A stretch of DNA of 64,000 bases from Rhodococcus sp. HNM0563 (GCF_012726195.1 NZ_JAASAF010000001.1:124001-188000), one strand, 5' to 3'; shown: positions 1 through 9,709, counted from the first letter of the stretch. A program made the numbers and translations. The notes: generated from the sequence alone by a model not told the origin.

Positions 1-163
1 GCTCGGCGAGCGCGTTCCGGCAGCCGGCTCGGGCTTCTTCTGCCAGCGCGCATCCCGCGCGCAGGCCGCTGCCCGGGTCGTAGCCTGCCGGCGCCTCGGA
101 ACCGAGGGTTCCGAGCAGATCATGAAGGGGCGAGACAAGGGCGTCTGCGCCCACCCCGGCCAT
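1..163 (-). CDS. 5' end of an unknown gene coupled to an EspC-like gene (partial)
   Basis: The first 54 codons of a leftward gene run off the window edge. The ATG at 163 shares bases with the stop of the preceding EspC-like gene (TGATG), so the two should be translationally coupled. The visible part starts [20 protein letters not shown], is rich in Ala and Gly and has no stop. I do not recognise the family. EspC-like genes often precede a larger partner substrate of a type VII secretion system, so a secreted or ESX-associated partner is possible, but that rests on context only. Confidence 0.55.
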   Translation of the reverse strand, partial: MAGVGADALVSPLHDLLGTLGSEAPAGYDPGSGLRAGCALAEEARAGCRNALAE

Positions 164-540
164 CACCGGGCGCCCTCGGTGCTGCCGTGCAGGTCTGTGT
201 TGCCCTGCAGGTCGGTGCTGCCGTGCAGAGCAAGGACCGTTTCGTTTTCGGTGCGTTCGTAGGCGGCTGCGGTCAGCGTCGCCATCGTGCTCATCCCCGA
301 GAAGGCCTCGCGAATCCGATCGAGTTCGCGAGAGTGGCCGTCGTATGCGGCGGTGAAGGCGGCGAGGAAGTCGGCGCCGACCGGGCCGAGCAGGGGTGTG
401 AGCCCGGTCGGGTCGCTCGACCCGGTACGGAGTCCGGCCCGGTCGATCTGTTCGGTGAGTTCCGCGGCGACGCGACCGAAGCCCGCGATCACCCCTGTGT
501 CGGCGTGAAGTGTTCCTGTATCGGTCTGTGGGTGGGGCAC
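163..540 (-). CDS. EspC-like / DUF2580 type VII secretion-associated protein
   Basis: A protein of 125 residues, the usual size of the EspC (DUF2580) family of ESX-secreted alpha-helical proteins. It carries a short N-terminal segment followed by a helical stretch ([10 protein letters not shown], then [41 protein letters not shown]), with the late Ala-x-x-Tyr pattern typical of the group. The GTG start at 540 is preceded by a good GAGGAG ribosome site. The C-terminus repeats a short L-G-x-T-D-L motif. It overlaps the next leftward gene by one base. Family assignment is by pattern; secretion is inferred. No ESX core gene is visible in the window. Confidence 0.6.
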   Translation of the reverse strand: MPHPQTDTGTLHADTGVIAGFGRVAAELTEQIDRAGLRTGSSDPTGLTPLLGPVGADFLAAFTAAYDGHSRELDRIREAFSGMSTMATLTAAAYERTENETVLALHGSTDLQGNTDLHGSTEGAR

Positions 541-630
541 CGCTCGTCTCCTCGTTCACCGATGGATCTGTGTCACATTGTTTCGACGCACCGGACGGCA
601 CTTCGGTTCCGTCGTTCTATCCTTCGATTC

Positions 631-1254
631 ATGGATTCGCTCGTGGTCGACCACCCGCTCGCCGCTTCCCTGCTCACAATTCTTCGGGATGAACGCAGCG
701 ACAATGCTGCATTCAGGCATGCTCTGCGCCGACTCACTCAGATGTTGATCTACGAGGCGGTGCGCGATGCCCCGCTCGAGACGTTCGACGTTCGGACTCC
801 CGTCACCGTCACGACCGGCGTCCGGTTGAAGCAACCGCCGCTGCTCGTTCCGGTACTGCGTGCCGGGCTCGGCATGGTCGAGCAAGCGCACGCCCTGATA
901 CCGCAGGCGCAGGTCGGGTTCGTGGGGCTTGCCCGCGACGAGGAGACGTTCGAACCGGTGCCGTATCTGGAATCGCTACCCGAGGATCTGTCGGGGCTGC
1001 CGGTGTTCGTGCTCGATCCGATGCTCGCGACCGGTGGCTCGATGGTGCAGACGCTGGACATGCTCGCGTCGCGCGGCGCGACCGACATCACCGCGGTGTG
1101 CGTGGTGGCTGCGCCGCAGGGAGTCGAGACGCTTGCCGCGTCGGGGCATCCGGTACGTCTGGTGACCGCGTCGATCGACGAGGGGCTCAACGAGGCGAAG
1201 TACATCGTGCCGGGGTTGGGAGACGCAGGCGACCGACAGTTCGGACCGCGCTGA
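631..1254 (+). CDS. upp: Uracil phosphoribosyltransferase
   Basis: Pyrimidine salvage: converts uracil and PRPP to UMP and pyrophosphate in the cytoplasm. The 207-residue length is normal for Upp. Visible motifs are PVLRAGLGM near residue 78, the PRPP-binding loop [17 protein letters not shown] near residue 127, and the C-terminal uracil-binding segment [15 protein letters not shown]. The frame is open far upstream to 187, but that extension is antisense to the EspC-like gene; the start at 631 ([15 protein letters not shown]) matches the family N-terminus. It sits beside pmmB and purine nucleoside phosphorylase as in M. tuberculosis, with a porin gene inserted between. Confidence 0.96.
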   Translation: MDSLVVDHPLAASLLTILRDERSDNAAFRHALRRLTQMLIYEAVRDAPLETFDVRTPVTVTTGVRLKQPPLLVPVLRAGLGMVEQAHALIPQAQVGFVGLARDEETFEPVPYLESLPEDLSGLPVFVLDPMLATGGSMVQTLDMLASRGATDITAVCVVAAPQGVETLAASGHPVRLVTASIDEGLNEAKYIVPGLGDAGDRQFGPR

Positions 1255-1431
1255 TACCAGCGGGGGGTATGTTACCAATGTGTTCGGTGGGTCTGGTGTG
1301 ACGCAAGAGTGTTTCTGATTCGTAATTGAACGGTGATCGGCTTTGCGGTGCCGCGGCTGCGACATCGTTACGCTGCTGGCTGTTCGCAACGTCCGTTGCG
1401 ACGAATTACCTCTGCGGAACAGGGAAATGCG

Positions 1432-2127
1432 ATGCGCAACAGACTGTCCTACGCATGTAAGAAACCAGCTTTCCGAGTGGCCGTACTCGGTGCGGCCGCG
1501 GCCCTCGGAGTGTTCGCCAACCCGGCCGCCGCGAGCGCCGCTGTCGACAATGCGAGGGTCCTTCCGCTCGACGGTGGCCGCGCTATAGAAGTGGCTCAGG
1601 CCGACACGTCCATCCAGTGGTACCCCCCACTCGACAGCTCACCGCTCAGCGTCGAATTCTTTGCCGACGGAACGACAACCGTCCGGATCACCGGGTACGA
1701 GGCGGCTCGAGCGACGGGGACGAAGCTCACCGTCGGGTATCAGATCGGCTATCCGGCCGCGCTCCCCGGCGCGGTCGCCCACGTCATCACCCCGGGTCTG
1801 AACATCGGTGGAGACAATACCGCCGACCTGGGCGTGGAGATCATCCCCGACCTCGCGGTGGGAGTCGATCTCGGTACCGGAACCGGCTGGGATGCCTCGA
1901 TCATTCCGGAGCAGGAACTGGAGGTCGACCTCCAACCCGGCGGTATCACCGACATACCGATCATCGAAGATCACCAATTCGACGGCGACACGGCCACAGT
2001 GCGGTTCGCGGGCATCCACGGTTCGGTCTCCGGTGCGCTCGGTCCGGTCACCTTGCGGCCGTATGCGAAGGCGGTGACCTCTTCCAATGATGTCGTCATC
2101 ACCTACGGTGCACCGCACCGCTTCTGA
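1432..2127 (+). CDS. MspA-family outer-membrane porin precursor
   Basis: A secreted beta-barrel porin subunit of the mycolate outer membrane, allowing uptake of small hydrophilic solutes as an oligomer. It has 231 residues. The signal peptide spans roughly residues 1-37 (positive start, hydrophobic VAVLGAAAALGVFA, then AAASAA). The mature part shows family motifs: LTVGYQIGYPAALPGA, the FAGIHGSVSGALGPVTLRPYAKA segment and a C-terminal VVITYG. The ATG at 1432 has an AGGGAA ribosome site five bases upstream. Convergent with pmmB, with only seven bases between stops. It interrupts the otherwise conserved upp-pmmB neighbourhood. Confidence 0.9.
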   Translation: MRNRLSYACKKPAFRVAVLGAAAALGVFANPAAASAAVDNARVLPLDGGRAIEVAQADTSIQWYPPLDSSPLSVEFFADGTTTVRITGYEAARATGTKLTVGYQIGYPAALPGAVAHVITPGLNIGGDNTADLGVEIIPDLAVGVDLGTGTGWDASIIPEQELEVDLQPGGITDIPIIEDHQFDGDTATVRFAGIHGSVSGALGPVTLRPYAKAVTSSNDVVITYGAPHRF

Positions 2128-2134
2128 CGCGCGT

Positions 2135-3610
2135 CTACTGGGGCATCAGGCCGGCTGCCCAGTGGCGTAGTGCCTCCAGCGAGGTGCTCGCAGCCTCGCG
2201 ATCGCCGCCCCGGGACACGGCTTCGAGGTAGCACTTGAGCTTCGGCTCGGTGCCCGAGGGCCTGACCACCATGCGGACCGTGCCACCCTCGAAAACGAGT
2301 GCGTCGGTGTTCAACGGGCCAGGGGCGGCGGCGAGGTCGGTCACGGTCACCGGTTGCGATGCGAGTTCGGACGGGGGGTGGGCCCTCAATCCGGACATGA
2401 TCGTGTCGATCTGCGCGGGATCGGCGACACGGATCGACACCTGGTCGCCCACGTGCACCCCGAACTCGCGATGCAGGTCGTCGAGTGCATCGACGAGGGT
2501 TCGATCCGATGCTTTCAACTCGGCCGCATAGTCGGCGACCACGACTGCTGTACCGATTCCGTCCTTGTCGCGCACGAACTCGGGATCGACGCAATGCCCG
2601 ATCGCTTCCTCGTACGCGTAGACCAGTCCTTCACCGGCGCGGGCGAGCCACTTGAAGCCGGTGAGAGTCTGGGCGAATCGGGCTCCGCGCGCGGCAGCCA
2701 GTGTGCCGAGCAGGGTCGACGAAACGATGGTCGTCGCCACCAGTGACCCGGCCGGTGCGCTCCCGAGGATGCGGTCGCCGAGCAGCACGCCGGTGTCGTC
2801 GCCGCGCAGCATCCGCCACCCGGCAGGGGTGGGTACTGCGACTGCGCACCGGTCGGCGTCCGGATCCAACGCGATCGCGATGTCGGCGTGGACGTCGGCG
2901 GCGAGGTCGAGCAGGGCATCGACAGCACCCGGTTCCTCCGGATTCGGGAATGCGACCGTCGGGAACGCGGGATCGGGTTCGAACTGCGTAGCGACGACGT
3001 GCACATCGGTGAACCCGGCCGCGTGGAGCGCGGCGACGGCGGTTGTGCCTCCGACGCCGTGCAACGGCGTCAACGCGATTCTCAGGTTCCGGTGCGGCGA
3101 GCGCGGCAGTGTCGACACCCGCGCGAGATAGCGGTCGACCACGTCGTCGCCCGAGGTCGTCACTGCTGCACGAGGAACCGAGTCGGCGTCCGGTGCGTCG
3201 TCGATCGCTGCCTCGATCTGCCTGTCGGCCGGCGAGACGATCTGGGCTCCTCCCGCTAGGTACACCTTGTAGCCGTTGTCGGATGCCGGGTTGTGTGACG
3301 CGGTGATCTGAACTCCTGCAACCGCATTCATCTCGCGAACGGCGTAAGCGGTGACCGGAGTCGGAAGCGGCCGGGGGAGAGCGACGACGTCGAATCCAGC
3401 GGCGGCGAGGACTTCGGTGGTCGCGGCGAAGAACTCGGCGGACCCGGTGCGCGCGTCGCGCCCTACGACAACTGTGCCGCCGCGACAGCCCTGCTCGACC
3501 AGCCATGCCGCGAGACCTGCTGTCGTGCGCACGACGGTTGCGACGTTCATGCAGTCCGGCCCGTCGCCGACGGGTCCGCGCAGCCCTGCTGTCCCGAACC
3601 GCAGGGTCAT
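2135..3610 (-). CDS. pmmB: Phosphomannomutase / phosphoglucomutase family enzyme (PmmB)
   Basis: An alpha-D-phosphohexomutase interconverting hexose 1- and 6-phosphates or, given its partner, possibly pentose phosphates released by nucleoside phosphorolysis. The 491 residues contain the four family signatures: FGTAGLRG at the N-terminus, the phosphoserine loop TASHNP near residue 105, the metal-binding DPDADR loop near residue 248, and the C-terminal phosphate site [14 protein letters not shown]. The start overlaps the stop of the upstream phosphorylase by four bases (ATGA), so the two are coupled. Exact substrate cannot be read from sequence. Confidence 0.93.
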   Translation of the reverse strand: MTLRFGTAGLRGPVGDGPDCMNVATVVRTTAGLAAWLVEQGCRGGTVVVGRDARTGSAEFFAATTEVLAAAGFDVVALPRPLPTPVTAYAVREMNAVAGVQITASHNPASDNGYKVYLAGGAQIVSPADRQIEAAIDDAPDADSVPRAAVTTSGDDVVDRYLARVSTLPRSPHRNLRIALTPLHGVGGTTAVAALHAAGFTDVHVVATQFEPDPAFPTVAFPNPEEPGAVDALLDLAADVHADIAIALDPDADRCAVAVPTPAGWRMLRGDDTGVLLGDRILGSAPAGSLVATTIVSSTLLGTLAAARGARFAQTLTGFKWLARAGEGLVYAYEEAIGHCVDPEFVRDKDGIGTAVVVADYAAELKASDRTLVDALDDLHREFGVHVGDQVSIRVADPAQIDTIMSGLRAHPPSELASQPVTVTDLAAAPGPLNTDALVFEGGTVRMVVRPSGTEPKLKCYLEAVSRGGDREAASTSLEALRHWAAGLMPQ

Positions 3611-4467
3611 GACCTGGCTGCCAGGTCGCGCAGCAGATCGCCCATGCGGATCGCGGCGTTTCGTCCTGCTGCGAGGACCTCCTGGTGGTCGAGGGGGGCG
3701 CCCGTGATGCCTGCCGCCGCGTTGGTGACCAGCGAAAGCCCGAGGACTCGCGCGCCTGCCGCGCGCGCGGCGATTGTCTCGTGCACCGTCGACATACCCA
3801 CGAGATCCGCGCCGAGCACACGCAGCATCCGGATCTCGGCGGGGGTTTCGTAATGGGGCCCGGGCAGACCGGCATAGACACCCTCAGGCAGGGTGGGGTC
3901 GATCTCGCGGGCGAGTGCGCGCAACTCGGGGCAGTATGCGTCGACGAGATCGACGAACTGGGCTCCGACCAGTGGTGATCGTCCGGTGAGATTGAGGTGG
4001 TCGGAGATGAGCACGGGCTGTCCCACCTCGTATTCGGGATCGATGCCACCGGCCGCGTTGGTCAGGATCACAGTGTGGGCTCCCGCCGCAACCGCGGTGC
4101 GCACCGGATGGACCACCCTGCTCAGGTCATGGCCCTCATAGGCGTGGGTGCGTCCGGCAAGGACGAGCACTGCCTTGTCCCCGACCGTGAACGAGTGGAC
4201 GGTACCGGGGTGCCCGGCAGCGGTGGGAGGCGCGAAGCCCGGCAGGTCGCTCATGGGGATGCTCGCGTCGGGTTCGCCGAAGCGGTCGACGGCGGCGCGC
4301 CAGCCCGAACCGAGGACGACGGCGATGCTGTGTGCGGTGATGCCGGTGCGTTCGGCGACGACGTCGGCCGCGGTCTTCGCTGCCGAGACAGCATCGGCTG
4401 CGGCCTTTGCCGCGGCGGCAGGATCGAGGATCTCGGGGGTTTCCATGAGGTCAGACCCTATCGGCAA
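3607..4467 (-). CDS. deoD: Purine nucleoside phosphorylase (trimeric type)
   Basis: Phosphorolysis of purine (deoxy)nucleosides to base and (deoxy)ribose 1-phosphate. At 286 residues it has the length of trimeric class I PNPs (PunA type; the M. tuberculosis orthologue is called deoD). Visible are VLGSGW, the GHPG loop, [15 protein letters not shown], the purine-site segment [13 protein letters not shown] and GMSTVHE, then VTNAAAG. An alternative start lies at 4446 (METPEILD). First gene of a two-gene operon with pmmB. The start region is next to the palindrome at 4476-4489, shared with a divergent enoyl-CoA hydratase gene. Confidence 0.94.
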   Translation of the reverse strand: MPIGSDLMETPEILDPAAAAKAAADAVSAAKTAADVVAERTGITAHSIAVVLGSGWRAAVDRFGEPDASIPMSDLPGFAPPTAAGHPGTVHSFTVGDKAVLVLAGRTHAYEGHDLSRVVHPVRTAVAAGAHTVILTNAAGGIDPEYEVGQPVLISDHLNLTGRSPLVGAQFVDLVDAYCPELRALAREIDPTLPEGVYAGLPGPHYETPAEIRMLRVLGADLVGMSTVHETIAARAAGARVLGLSLVTNAAAGITGAPLDHQEVLAAGRNAAIRMGDLLRDLAARS

Positions 4468-4475
4468 CGCGGAAG

Positions 4476-4489
4476 TTACTCGCGAGTAA
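4476..4489. promoter_or_regulatory. Perfect palindrome TTACTCGCGAGTAA in divergent promoter
   Basis: A 14-base perfect palindrome between the divergently transcribed PNP and enoyl-CoA hydratase genes. Size and symmetry fit a TetR-type operator. A near match, CTACCCGCGAGTAG, occurs at 57274-57287 between accD5 and birA, so one regulator may serve both. The regulator cannot be named from this window. Confidence 0.55.
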
Positions 4490-4505
4490 GGAAGGGGGTA
4501 TTCTC

Positions 4506-5210
4506 GTGGTCATGCCATACCTCGAACGCGACGGCGACGTCTTCGTCCTCTATCTCGGCAACCAGGGCGAAGAGATCAACGAGAATCGTTTCCACCCCGA
4601 CATGCTGATCGAACTGCACCGCAGGCTCGACGAGGTCGAGGAGCACGACGGCCCCACCGCCCTCGTCACCGCTGCAACCGGAAAGTTCTGGAGTAACGGC
4701 CTGGACACCGACTGGATCTTCGGCAACCTGGCGGACCTGCCCGGCTATCTGGATTCGGTGCACGAACTCTTCGTGCGGCTCCTGACCTTCCAGGCACCCA
4801 CGGTCGCGGCCGTACAGGGCCATGCCTTCGGGGCGGGCGCGATGCTCGCCCTCACCCACGACTTCCGGGTGATGCGCGCCGACCGCGGTTTCTGGTGCCT
4901 GCCCGAGGTGAACCTGAACATGCCGTTCACCGTCGGCATGTCCGCGCTGATGCGTGAGCGCCTCCCCAGCCGGACCGCGGTCGACGCGATGACAACGGGT
5001 CGCCGGTTCGGTGGCGTCGATGCAGTCGCCGCAGGCATCGCCGACCAGCACGTGGACGGCGACGGTGTCCTCGCCGCCGCTGTCGAGAGGGCGGCAGCAC
5101 TGACCTCGACGCGCGGCAAGAATCTGGGCGGAATCAAGCAAGGACTGCATGCACTGCTGATCGAGGCACTCCGGACGAAGACGGACGAGTCGAACTTCCG
5201 CCTGGGCTGA
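4506..5210 (+). CDS. Enoyl-CoA hydratase/isomerase (crotonase) family protein
   Basis: A crotonase-fold protein of 234 residues, slightly short for the family. The oxyanion-hole segments are recognisable: [11 protein letters not shown] near residue 63 and [21 protein letters not shown] near residue 103. At the usual catalytic position the sequence reads [11 protein letters not shown], similar to eukaryotic delta3,delta2-enoyl-CoA isomerase-like members, so isomerase or hydratase activity on a 2- or 3-enoyl-CoA is likely but not certain. Starts are GTG at 4506 or ATG at 4512. Divergent from PNP across a 14-base palindrome. Confidence 0.8.
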   Translation: MVMPYLERDGDVFVLYLGNQGEEINENRFHPDMLIELHRRLDEVEEHDGPTALVTAATGKFWSNGLDTDWIFGNLADLPGYLDSVHELFVRLLTFQAPTVAAVQGHAFGAGAMLALTHDFRVMRADRGFWCLPEVNLNMPFTVGMSALMRERLPSRTAVDAMTTGRRFGGVDAVAAGIADQHVDGDGVLAAAVERAAALTSTRGKNLGGIKQGLHALLIEALRTKTDESNFRLG

Positions 5211-5273
5211 CCACCCGACAGGATCGCGTGGCATCGTCGAACACGGCTGTCCGGGCATGACAGACTGGGCAAT

Positions 5274-6434
5274 GTGACGACCGAATCCGACAGTGCGATC
5301 GAGACTGTGTCAGACAGCTTGATCGCACTGTCGCATTCGATCCACGCGGAGCCGGAACTGGCGTTCGACGAGCACCGAAGCGCCGCCAAGATCATCGAGG
5401 TCCTGCGCGACGCCGGGTTCGAGGTCCGCACCGGCGTTGCCGACCTCCCCACCGCATTCGACGCCCGATACGGCAGCGGTGAGCTCGTGCTCGCTTTCTG
5501 TGCCGAATACGACGCGCTCCCCGGCATCGGGCATGCCTGCGGACACAACATCATCGCGGCCTCGTCTGTCGGTGCAGGGATCGGATTGGCCGCGCTCGCG
5601 GACGAACTCGGCGTGACAGTCCGTGTGATCGGCACTCCGGCCGAGGAAACCGGTGGCGGCAAGGTCCTCATGCTGGAGCGGGGCGAGTTCGACGGTGTCG
5701 GTGCCGCACTGATGGTCCATCCGGGTCCCTTCGACATCACCGGGGCCACGTCGCTCGCGCTCGCCGATATCGCCGTCTCCTACATCGGACGGGAAGCGCA
5801 TGCCTCCGCGGCACCTGAATACGGGCGCAATGCGGCCGACGCCGCAACCGTCGCGCAGGTCGCGGTAGGTCTCATGCGGCAGCACCTGATGCCGGGGCAG
5901 CAGATCCACGGCATCGTCAGCGACGGTGGGGCAGCACCCAACATCGTGCCCGGGCACTCCGAGATGCTCTACTACCTGCGCGCGACCAGCGCAGACCTGC
6001 TCGACGATCTCCGCGAACGTGCCGGACGCTGCTTCGAGGCCGGCGCCCTCGCCGCCGGCTGTACCCACAGCATCCGAACCGTGTCACCGACCTACACCGA
6101 ACTCACTCCCGACCCGTGGCTGGTGCAGGCATATCGTGAAGAGATCATCGGTCTAGGGCGCGCACCGCTGCCCGTCGAAGAGGAAGGGTTCCGCCCGCTG
6201 GGCAGCACCGACATGGGAAACGTGACGAACGTCGTGCCAGGAATACACCCCGTCATCGGTCTCGACTCGGGTGGCGCCGTCACACACCAGGAAGCCTTCG
6301 CGGCCGCGTGTATCACCGAGTCTGCCGACCGCGCTCTCCTCGATGGTGCTCGTGCACTCGCCGCAACCGCAGCCCGAGTCGCCATCGACCCCGCTCAGCG
6401 TGCGCGGCTGCTCGAAGGGGCGGCCCGCCGATGA
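5274..6434 (+). CDS. M20-family amidohydrolase, AmiB1-like
   Basis: A zinc metallo-amidohydrolase or peptidase of 386 residues. Metal-ligand motifs are visible: HACGHN near residue 90, AEET near residue 123 and a later H-P-G, with the dimerisation domain between about residues 175 and 290. It corresponds by position to amiB1 of M. tuberculosis. The GTG at 5274 is chosen because the ATG two bases upstream runs straight into TGA. Its stop overlaps the start of the next M20 gene (ATGA), so the two are coupled and may form a hetero-complex or act in sequence on N-acylated amino-acid or peptide substrates. Substrate unknown. Confidence 0.85.
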   Translation: MTTESDSAIETVSDSLIALSHSIHAEPELAFDEHRSAAKIIEVLRDAGFEVRTGVADLPTAFDARYGSGELVLAFCAEYDALPGIGHACGHNIIAASSVGAGIGLAALADELGVTVRVIGTPAEETGGGKVLMLERGEFDGVGAALMVHPGPFDITGATSLALADIAVSYIGREAHASAAPEYGRNAADAATVAQVAVGLMRQHLMPGQQIHGIVSDGGAAPNIVPGHSEMLYYLRATSADLLDDLRERAGRCFEAGALAAGCTHSIRTVSPTYTELTPDPWLVQAYREEIIGLGRAPLPVEEEGFRPLGSTDMGNVTNVVPGIHPVIGLDSGGAVTHQEAFAAACITESADRALLDGARALAATAARVAIDPAQRARLLEGAARR

Positions 6435-7591
6435 ACCCCTACGTGGAGAAGTGGCTCGACGAGCACGGCGGAGATCTGATCGCGTGGCGCCGCCACATCC
6501 ACGCGAACCCCGAGCTGGCGCGGCAGGAGTACGCCACCACCGAACTCGTCGCGACCGAGCTGACAGCTGCCGGACTCGCACCCAAGGTGCTCCCACGCGG
6601 AACCGGTCTGATCTGCGATCTCGGGCCGACGGACGGGCCACGCATCGCCCTGCGCGCCGACATGGATGCCCTTCCGCTTCAGGAGATGACAGGTCTTACC
6701 TTCTCGTCGACTGTTCCCGGCGTCTCGCACGCGTGCGGGCACGACGCACACACCACCGTGTTGCTCGGGACGGGTCTGGCGCTCGCGTCGGTTCCCGAAC
6801 TCCCCGTCGGTGTCCGGCTGGTGTTCCAGCCCGCGGAGGAGGTCATGCCCGGTGGTGCTCTCGATGTCGTCGCGGCCGGAGGTCTCGACGGGGTGTCCAG
6901 AATCTTTGCGTTGCACTGCGACCCGCGGCTCGAAGTGGGAAAGGTGGGAATGCGGGTCGGGGCGATCACCTCGGCGGCCGACACCATCGAACTTGTCCTC
7001 GATTCACCCGGCGGGCACACGTCGCGTCCGCATCTGACGGGCGACCTCGTCTACGGGCTCGGCACCGTGATCACCGGACTTCCCGGCATGCTCAGCCGCC
7101 GCATCGATCCGCGCACGGGCACCGTCATGGTGTGGGGTGCGGTCAGCGCGGGGAAGGCCCCGAACGCCATCCCACGTACCGGCATGCTCGCGGGTACCGT
7201 GCGCACGGGTGACCATGAGACCTGGGAGTTGCTCGAACCGATGGTCCGCGAGATTGTGCACGGTCTTCTTGCGCCCACCGGAGTGAGCTACGAACTCCAC
7301 TACCGCCGCGGTGTGCCGCCCGTCGTCAACGACGAGGCTTCCGCGCGGATGTTCGAGAATGCCATTCACGCTGCAGGCCCCGGCATGCTCTCCGATACAC
7401 CGCAATCCGGTGGCGGGGAAGATTTCTCGTGGTACCTCGAACAGATCCCGGGTGCGATGGGGCGGCTCGGCGTGTGGTCGGGGTCGGGCCCGGAACTCGA
7501 CATCCACCAGCCGACGTTCGATCTCGACGAACGGGCACTTCCGGTGGGTGTGCGGGTACTGACCAACCTTGCGCTCGGGCCGGTCGGATAG
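6431..7591 (+). CDS. M20-family amidohydrolase, AmiA1-like
   Basis: The second member of a tandem amidohydrolase pair, also 386 residues. Motifs are SHACGHDAHTT near residue 100 and QPAEEVMPGG near residue 134, plus GGGEDFSWYLEQIPGAM near the C-terminus, typical of the HipO/ILR1-like hydrolases that remove N-acyl groups from amino acids. The frame is open further upstream, but the ATG at 6431 (MNPYVEKWLDEHGGDLIAWR) overlaps the previous stop and gives a family-like N-terminus. It corresponds to amiA1 of M. tuberculosis. The substrate is not predictable. Confidence 0.86.
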   Translation: MNPYVEKWLDEHGGDLIAWRRHIHANPELARQEYATTELVATELTAAGLAPKVLPRGTGLICDLGPTDGPRIALRADMDALPLQEMTGLTFSSTVPGVSHACGHDAHTTVLLGTGLALASVPELPVGVRLVFQPAEEVMPGGALDVVAAGGLDGVSRIFALHCDPRLEVGKVGMRVGAITSAADTIELVLDSPGGHTSRPHLTGDLVYGLGTVITGLPGMLSRRIDPRTGTVMVWGAVSAGKAPNAIPRTGMLAGTVRTGDHETWELLEPMVREIVHGLLAPTGVSYELHYRRGVPPVVNDEASARMFENAIHAAGPGMLSDTPQSGGGEDFSWYLEQIPGAMGRLGVWSGSGPELDIHQPTFDLDERALPVGVRVLTNLALGPVG

Positions 7592-7671
7592 CTTCACCGC
7601 GCGACGGTGCGGACTCCTCGGCAGGATAAATAGCTCTCCGGGGGGATGTCCGACGACGAACCATCGACCTA

Positions 7672-8970
7672 GTGTCGGGTGTGCTCCATACGAGACCGAG
7701 GGCGAGCGCCCCATCATCACGTGTCCGGGATGTCGCCTCCGGCCAGGTCCGGGCCGTTGTCGAAGCGTGGACACCGGAGACGTCCTACGCCCCACTGCGC
7801 CCGCGCGGACGCAGCGGGACACCGGGTCTCGTCTGTGCGGTGCTGTTGCTGACCCTGCTGTTCGGCACGTCGGTCGGACAGCTGACCGACATGGTGCCGT
7901 GGGTCGTGGCGGCCTACTTGCTCGGGGCGGTACAAGTGCTTCCGCTGGTGTTCGTATTCGCGAGCCCGCTGGTGACCTGGCAATTGATGACCTTCGGGTT
8001 TGCTGCGGGCACGGTCTCGGGGCTGGCCCAGGACGAAGTCGTGCCATGGCCGGTCGCAAGTTGCATCGCGGCCGCGATAGCACTGATCGCACTCGCCTCG
8101 GACCGGCCGCTCCGGGTGGTGTCGGCTGCGGCGTCGACGTCGCTGATCCTGGTCGTCCTCCCTGCAATGTGGACGGTCGGTCTGCCGCTGCATGCGGTTG
8201 CGATGATTGCCGTTGCCGCCACGGGGATCGTGTCTGCCGGCGCGGTCTTTCGGCGACTGCGCGCGGCCGAGACACATCTGGTCGTGGAACGAGGGCTGCG
8301 CCGCGAACAGGAACACCGCGAAGCCATCGCCCGCGAGCGCACTCGCATCGCACGTGAGTTGCACGACGTGGTTGCCCACCATATGTCGATGATCGCGGTT
8401 CAGTCACAGGCCGCGACATTCACACATCCGGAACTGCCGGCCGGTGTTCACTCCACATTCGACGACATCCACGCGGCGGCAGCGACCGCGTTGACCGAGA
8501 TGCGCAGGGTCGTCGACGTCCTCCGAGGCCCCGAAACGGAGGGCGGATCGGAGGCCCCCACACTCGACGCACTCGACGACCTGGTCGCGAGATGGTGCGG
8601 TTCATCGGGGCAACAGGTGGACCTGCGAGTACACGGGGATCCGGACACAGTACCGACGGAGATATCGTGCGCGATGTACCGCATCCTCCAGGAAGCGCTG
8701 ACCAATGCACATCGGCACGGTGCAGGAAACGGCGTGGCCGTCGAGATCCGGATCGGAGCGGGACATTCACGCCTCACGGTGGGTAACGCCATCGTGCCGG
8801 GCCACCCGGCGTCCGACGGTGGCGGGCACGGGCTCATCGGAATACGCGAACGGGTCGCCGCGTACGGCGGGACCGCGGAGACGGGCCCCGACGAGAACGG
8901 ACGGTTCGTCGTCGATGTCGAGTTCGACCATCGTGCTGTGGCACACGCCGGACTCAGGAAGGAGCGGTGA
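7672..8970 (+). CDS. NarL-type sensor histidine kinase
   Basis: A membrane sensor kinase of 432 residues. After a short cytoplasmic N-terminus, about five or six hydrophobic helices span residues 52-190 without a large extracellular loop, so it probably senses a membrane or intramembrane signal. The HisKA_3 box RERTRIARELHDVVAHH puts the phosphorylated His at 231. The HATPase region has QEALTNAHRHG and GGGHGLIGIRERVAAYGG. It starts at GTG 7672 (GTG 7681 is also possible). The stop overlaps the start of the cognate regulator (TGATG). DesK/LiaS-like actinobacterial kinases have this layout; the signal is unknown. Confidence 0.9.
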   Translation: MSGVLHTRPRASAPSSRVRDVASGQVRAVVEAWTPETSYAPLRPRGRSGTPGLVCAVLLLTLLFGTSVGQLTDMVPWVVAAYLLGAVQVLPLVFVFASPLVTWQLMTFGFAAGTVSGLAQDEVVPWPVASCIAAAIALIALASDRPLRVVSAAASTSLILVVLPAMWTVGLPLHAVAMIAVAATGIVSAGAVFRRLRAAETHLVVERGLRREQEHREAIARERTRIARELHDVVAHHMSMIAVQSQAATFTHPELPAGVHSTFDDIHAAAATALTEMRRVVDVLRGPETEGGSEAPTLDALDDLVARWCGSSGQQVDLRVHGDPDTVPTEISCAMYRILQEALTNAHRHGAGNGVAVEIRIGAGHSRLTVGNAIVPGHPASDGGGHGLIGIRERVAAYGGTAETGPDENGRFVVDVEFDHRAVAHAGLRKER

Positions 8971-9623
8971 TGATTCGCGTGGTGGTGGCCGACGACCAGG
9001 CACTCGTCCGCGACGGCATTGCCGCGGTACTGAACACTCAGAGCGACATCGACGTGGTGGGATCTGCGGAGGACGGCGCGGCGGCGGTCGAGCTCATTGC
9101 AGCGTCGGATCCCGACGTCGCGGTCCTCGACATCCGCATGCCCAGGCTCGACGGAATCCGCGCTGCGGAGGCGATACTCACCAGGCCGGGCAATCGCACC
9201 AGAGTGCTGATGCTGACCACCTTCGACCTCGACGACTACGTGTACGACGCGCTGAGTCTCGGCGCCAGTGGATTCCTCCTGAAACAGTCGCCCGCATCGG
9301 ATTTCATCAGCGGAGTCCGCGCGGTGGCAGCGGGGGAGCCGATGCTCGCGCCGTCGGTCACCACGCGCCTGATCGCCGAATTCGCCAGGCGCAAGGGCAC
9401 TGCGGTCGTGGAATCCGGTCGGGCGTCGGTGTTGACGCCGAGGGAACAGGAAGTCCTGCGGGTGATGGCGCGCGGCATGTCGAATCCGGAGATCGCGTCG
9501 GAGCTGTCGGTGGCGGAGGAGACGGTGAAAACCCACATCGGGCGAATCCTCGGGAAGCTGGGCCTGCGCGACCGCACTCAGGCGGTCGTCTACTACTTCG
9601 AGCATGTCCAGGGCCGGGCCTGA
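8970..9623 (+). CDS. NarL/LuxR-family response regulator
   Basis: Partner of the preceding kinase. The receiver domain carries the acidic pair ADD at residues 7-9, phosphoacceptor Asp54 (VAVLDIRMPRLDG) and the conserved Lys in FLLKQSP. A LuxR-type helix-turn-helix follows (LTPREQEVLRVMARGMSNPEIASELSVAEETVKTHIGRILGKLGLRDRTQAV). The ATG at 8970 is preferred over GTG 8967 because AGGAAGGAG lies at 8956-8964 and the start overlaps the kinase stop. A strong hairpin follows the gene. Targets cannot be inferred, although the downstream glycosyltransferases are candidates by proximity. Confidence 0.92.
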   Translation: MIRVVVADDQALVRDGIAAVLNTQSDIDVVGSAEDGAAAVELIAASDPDVAVLDIRMPRLDGIRAAEAILTRPGNRTRVLMLTTFDLDDYVYDALSLGASGFLLKQSPASDFISGVRAVAAGEPMLAPSVTTRLIAEFARRKGTAVVESGRASVLTPREQEVLRVMARGMSNPEIASELSVAEETVKTHIGRILGKLGLRDRTQAVVYYFEHVQGRA

Positions 9624-9627
9624 GCGC

Positions 9628-9655
9628 TCGGGGTAGCTCGCCCGAGCTACCCCGA
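9628..9655 (+). terminator. Hairpin terminator after the two-component operon
   Basis: A perfect inverted repeat with 13-base arms (TCGGGGTAGCTCG and its complement) separated by two bases, starting five bases after the response-regulator stop and followed by AAAATC. There is no U tract, as is common for actinobacterial terminators. It isolates the regulator operon from the downstream membrane protein gene. Confidence 0.7.
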
Positions 9656-9709
9656 AAATCGCTGTTGCAGGGGATGTTCGGATGATCATGCGTCCGTAGC
9701 GTTTTCCGC

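Noticed and set aside
1255-1431. Possible terminator or regulatory RNA between upp and the porin gene
   Set aside because: Only a weak ATACC/GGGTAT pairing was seen; no stable fold or known leader motif.
2631-4049. A long Arg/Ser-rich leftward frame spanning parts of pmmB and PNP
   Set aside because: It is an out-of-frame shadow of two well-supported genes; composition is typical of GC-rich shadow frames.
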